Positions 61,667 to 64,000 of a DNA stretch of 64,000 bases are shown piece after piece (position 1 is the stretch's first letter; each line of letters begins with the position of its first letter). The position numbers and the translations under genes were made by a program. The stretch is from NCBI GenBank assembly GCA_949294085.1, contig CASFFX010000003.1, positions 1 to 64,000 on the forward strand. The letters are read 5' to 3'. The notes under the pieces were generated by a model. It searched no databases. It was not told where the DNA came from and was given only the letters and a program-made list of their open reading frames with translations. The stretch comes from an uncultured bacterium (lineage in GTDB: Bacteria; Elusimicrobiota; Elusimicrobia; Elusimicrobiales; Elusimicrobiaceae).

Positions 61667-62740
61667 TTACCGACTCAGCGACAGCGCCTCTTTCTGCGCA
61701 TGGCGTTTTTGAGCCAATTCAATCAACCGTTCCAGAATTTGGCTATAGTCCTCGCCGCAGGCTTCAAACAGCTGCGGGAACAGACTGGTCAGGCTCATAC
61801 CGGGCAGGGTGTTAATTTCGGAAAAATAGTACGAACCGTCTTTATCCATCAAAAAATCCACCCGCGCCAGGCCGCTTCCGCGCAAAGCACGGAACAAGGC
61901 GGCGCTGTCTTGGCGCATTTGCTGGGCGGTATGGTCATCAATCGCGGCCGGCACCTTGGTCTCACAGCCGCCGGCCACAATGTATTTGGCATTGTAGTCA
62001 AAAAATTCCCCCGCCAGGGAACGCAGTTCCCCGCAGGCCGACGTTTTGAGGTGGGTTTCGTCCCCATAAATCGCGCAGAAAATTTCCCGGGCGTGGTCCA
62101 CCCCTTTTTCAATCATCACGTCCGTATCAAACTGCAAGGCAAACGCAACGGCCTCGTGCAGTTGGCTCATCTCCTTTACTTTGCGCACCCCAACCGAGGA
62201 CCCCAGCCGCACCGGCTTGACAAATACGGGAAGCCCCGTCTGGGCCACCCACGCTTCCAAAGCGGCCCGATCATACGGCTGCCCCTTGGATACCACCCGA
62301 TACGGCAATACCGGGGCGCCCGTTTCGCGGGCTACCATTTTGGAAATTTCTTTGTCCATCCCCATAGCCGAGGCCAACACGCCGCAGCCCACATACGCTA
62401 CGTCCAGCGTTTCCAAAAAGCCCTGCATGGTGCCGTCCTCACAATTGGTGCCGTGCAGCACCGGGAATACGACATCGGCTTTCAGCGTAAAAGAACCGTC
62501 CAGCGCCGCCAGGTTGGCGTCCGGGCGCAGCACCGGCGTTACGGGCACATCCTGCGGGGTTTGCGGGCCGCAGGCTTTTTGCAAAAACCAATGGCCCTGT
62601 TTGCTGATAAAAATGGGATAAATCTGGTATTTGTCTTTCTTTTGTTCCAACAAGCGGCACACCGTCTGCGCGCTGTGGACAGACACTTCATGCTCGGTGG
62701 ATTTCCCGCCGTACAACACCAACACTTTTAATGCAGACAT
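61667..62740 (-). CDS. ddl: D-alanine--D-alanine ligase
   Basis: A 357-residue ATP-grasp enzyme joining two D-Ala for peptidoglycan. YGGKSTEHEVSVHSA at the N-terminus, HGTNCEDGTMQGFLE, GSSVGVRKVKE and the C-terminal FSEINTLPGMSLTSLFP are diagnostic. Length is normal. An SD (GAGGAAG) lies upstream. Final-residue preference (D-Ala versus D-Lac or D-Ser) is not assessed. Confidence 0.95.
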   Translation of the reverse strand: MSALKVLVLYGGKSTEHEVSVHSAQTVCRLLEQKKDKYQIYPIFISKQGHWFLQKACGPQTPQDVPVTPVLRPDANLAALDGSFTLKADVVFPVLHGTNCEDGTMQGFLETLDVAYVGCGVLASAMGMDKEISKMVARETGAPVLPYRVVSKGQPYDRAALEAWVAQTGLPVFVKPVRLGSSVGVRKVKEMSQLHEAVAFALQFDTDVMIEKGVDHAREIFCAIYGDETHLKTSACGELRSLAGEFFDYNAKYIVAGGCETKVPAAIDDHTAQQMRQDSAALFRALRGSGLARVDFLMDKDGSYYFSEINTLPGMSLTSLFPQLFEACGEDYSQILERLIELAQKRHAQKEALSLSR

Positions 62741-62760
62741 ACTCTTTGCTTCCTCGTAAT

Positions 62761-62787
62761 AAAAGGCCTGATGTTTTGCACCAGGCC
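62761..62787 (-). terminator. Terminator downstream of the coiled-coil gene
   Basis: On the minus strand GGCCTGGTG pairs with CATCAGGCC, followed by TTTTATT, between the coiled-coil gene and ddl. Confidence 0.65.
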
Positions 62788-62798
62788 GGATATCGTTT

Positions 62799-64000
62799 TT
62801 ATTTGTCTTCCCGAAAAATGGACCACTTCATACGGCCGATAAAACTGTCCGTCTTTTCCAAGAAGTCCTCCCCGTCAAACAGCGGTTCCGGCTGGGGAAC
62901 CGGGTCGGCCACGCGGATTTCGGGCAAATCGGCCTCGGTCATCACTTTGGGGGAAGGAGCCGGCTTGGCTTCCGCCGGTTTGGCAGGAGCTGCAGACGCC
63001 GCCTGCACCGGTACGGCCGGCGGGTTGGGCTTATGCGGTGCCGCAGGCGCCGCCGGACGAACCGCCGCCGCTTTGCGCAAAGTTTCTTCTTTGGCCGCCC
63101 GTTCTTTTTCCTGCACCAGGCGGGCCGCCAACAGCGCCGCACTTTGGTTGCGCAGCTGCTGGTTTTCTTTGGCCAATTCCTTCGTTTCGGCTTCCAAGGC
63201 TTCCGTCCGTTTTTTCAAATTGCCGCTTTCCAAAGACAGCGCCGCTTTTTCCCGCTCCAGCGCCGCTTTTTGCAAATTCAGTTCTTCCACATTTTTGGAC
63301 AGGTTTTCTTTTTCCTCGCCCAAAGCACCCGCCTTGCGGCTGAGAGATTCTTTTTCACGGGCCAAATGTTCCGCCCGTTCCGCCAAGGCTTCCTTCTCGC
63401 GGGTTAAATCGTCCGTGCGGGAAGAGAGTTCTTCCTTTTCGCGGCTGAGCTGTTCGGTCCGGTCGGTCAGCGCGTTTTTCTCGCGGGCCAAGTGTTCCGC
63501 CCGTTCCGCCAAGGCTTCCTTCTCCCGGGTTAAATCGTTTGCGCGGGAAGAGAGATCCTCTTTTTCCCGGGCCAGTCCTTCCGTCCGCAACGACAATTCC
63601 GTCCGTTCGCGCGTCAGCGTGTCGTTGGCGGTTTGCAGGGCCGCATTGTGCTGGGCCAAGGCTTCGTTTTGGTGGGAAAGCTGCTGATTGTGTTGGGTCA
63701 ATTCTTCATTTTGCTGGCCCAATACTTCAATTTTGCGTTTGAGCTGTTCAATGACGGCATCGTTATTATTGATTTTTTCCACCAGCTCTTTGAAATTCTT
63801 TTCCAGCAAATCTTTTTCTTCCCGCACCGCATCCAGCGAGGCCTGGGCCTGGGCCAATTCGGTGGCTAAGCCGTCGCGCTGGCCTTCCAGCGCGCGCAGG
63901 CGTTCGGAAAACACCGCCAGCTGTTTCTTGGCTCTTTTGGAATTGTTCTCTTCCAGCTGGGCCATTTCTTCCTTCAGCGCCACCAATTCGCGTTCTTTGG
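62799..64000 (-). CDS. Long coiled-coil protein, partial (5' end beyond window)
   Basis: About 400 C-terminal residues are visible; the frame stays open through the right edge, so the apparent GTG start at 63986 is not taken as real. Nearly all of it is heptad-repeat coiled coil rich in Glu, Lys, Arg, Leu and Ala. A 42-residue unit (LTREKEALAERAEHLAREK and following) is repeated almost identically, with the DNA of 63359-63433 matching 63486-63560. The C-terminus switches to a Pro/Ala-rich linker and a short conserved-looking end (FLEKTDSFIGRMKWSIFRE). It is probably a structural or scaffold protein; no family is recognised. Confidence 0.75.
   Translation of the reverse strand, partial: KERELVALKEEMAQLEENNSKRAKKQLAVFSERLRALEGQRDGLATELAQAQASLDAVREEKDLLEKNFKELVEKINNNDAVIEQLKRKIEVLGQQNEELTQHNQQLSHQNEALAQHNAALQTANDTLTRERTELSLRTEGLAREKEDLSSRANDLTREKEALAERAEHLAREKNALTDRTEQLSREKEELSSRTDDLTREKEALAERAEHLAREKESLSRKAGALGEEKENLSKNVEELNLQKAALEREKAALSLESGNLKKRTEALEAETKELAKENQQLRNQSAALLAARLVQEKERAAKEETLRKAAAVRPAAPAAPHKPNPPAVPVQAASAAPAKPAEAKPAPSPKVMTEADLPEIRVADPVPQPEPLFDGEDFLEKTDSFIGRMKWSIFREDK

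Overview
The window looks like a Gram-negative, moderately GC-rich bacterial chromosome, most likely a gut-associated Elusimicrobiota relative. This is inferred mainly from three short type IV pilin-like genes that share an almost invariant N-terminus and sit scattered between housekeeping genes. No taxonomic marker such as rRNA is present, so the assignment is tentative.

Layout. 1-5.3 kb (minus strand): a dTDP-deoxysugar/polysaccharide operon, rfbA-rfbC-rfbB followed by an SGNH-like protein, a 6-deoxytalose-type reductase and a hexapeptide acetyltransferase; a second RfbA-like gene runs off the left edge. 5.7-13.7 kb: mixed chromosomal genes (aldehyde dehydrogenase, ogt, two related exported proteins, a hypoxanthine-DNA glycosylase, two YqaA-type membrane genes of which one is frameshifted, a TPR protein, a membrane protein and a tiny Cys-rich protein). 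13.9-15 kb: tRNA-Arg(GCG) with copies of its 3' end and terminator, and a pilin pseudogene between direct repeats.

15-44.5 kb is an accessory island of probable defence or stress modules: (a) a SAM-I-like riboswitch leader, a 48-aa protein, a ClpX-like AAA+ ATPase and a helical partner, plus a LemA-like/TPR membrane pair; (b) a WYL regulator divergent from two GmrSD-like (DUF262) proteins; (c) an operon of a tandem-AAA+ ATPase, a two-TM peptide, a helical partner, an agmatine-deiminase-like enzyme and a DUF2779 nuclease; (d) an HTH-TPR regulator, a membrane protein and a zinc ribbon; (e) a seven-gene operon of VWA, PP2C, Ser/Thr kinase, SF1 helicase, an unknown protein, a McrB-like AAA+ with coiled coil and a DUF2357-like zinc-ribbon protein. 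Module (e) matches the TerY-phosphorylation triad logic joined to a McrBC-like effector. An operator-like motif (CGACA-N7-GTC) recurs at promoters of (a), (b) and (c), so the WYL regulator may coordinate them.

44.8-64 kb returns to ordinary chromosome: an ankyrin lipoprotein, two glycosyltransferases, an exported protein with an HNH-like C-terminus, a candidate small RNA, cca, a CpXC protein, a CDF transporter, tRNA-Arg(TCG), yebC, ruvC, ruvAB-spoIID-queA, tgt, ddl and the C-terminal part of a long coiled-coil protein. Two intact pilins interrupt the ruvC/ruvAB and queA/tgt neighbourhoods.

Two window-wide features stand out. At least nine genes on both strands have a TANAAT-like -10 box exactly 6 nt before the start codon and no Shine-Dalgarno sequence, which predicts leaderless mRNAs. 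The two Arg tRNAs carry anticodons GCG and TCG, a decoding scheme that would not need the usual inosine-34 tRNA-Arg(ACG).
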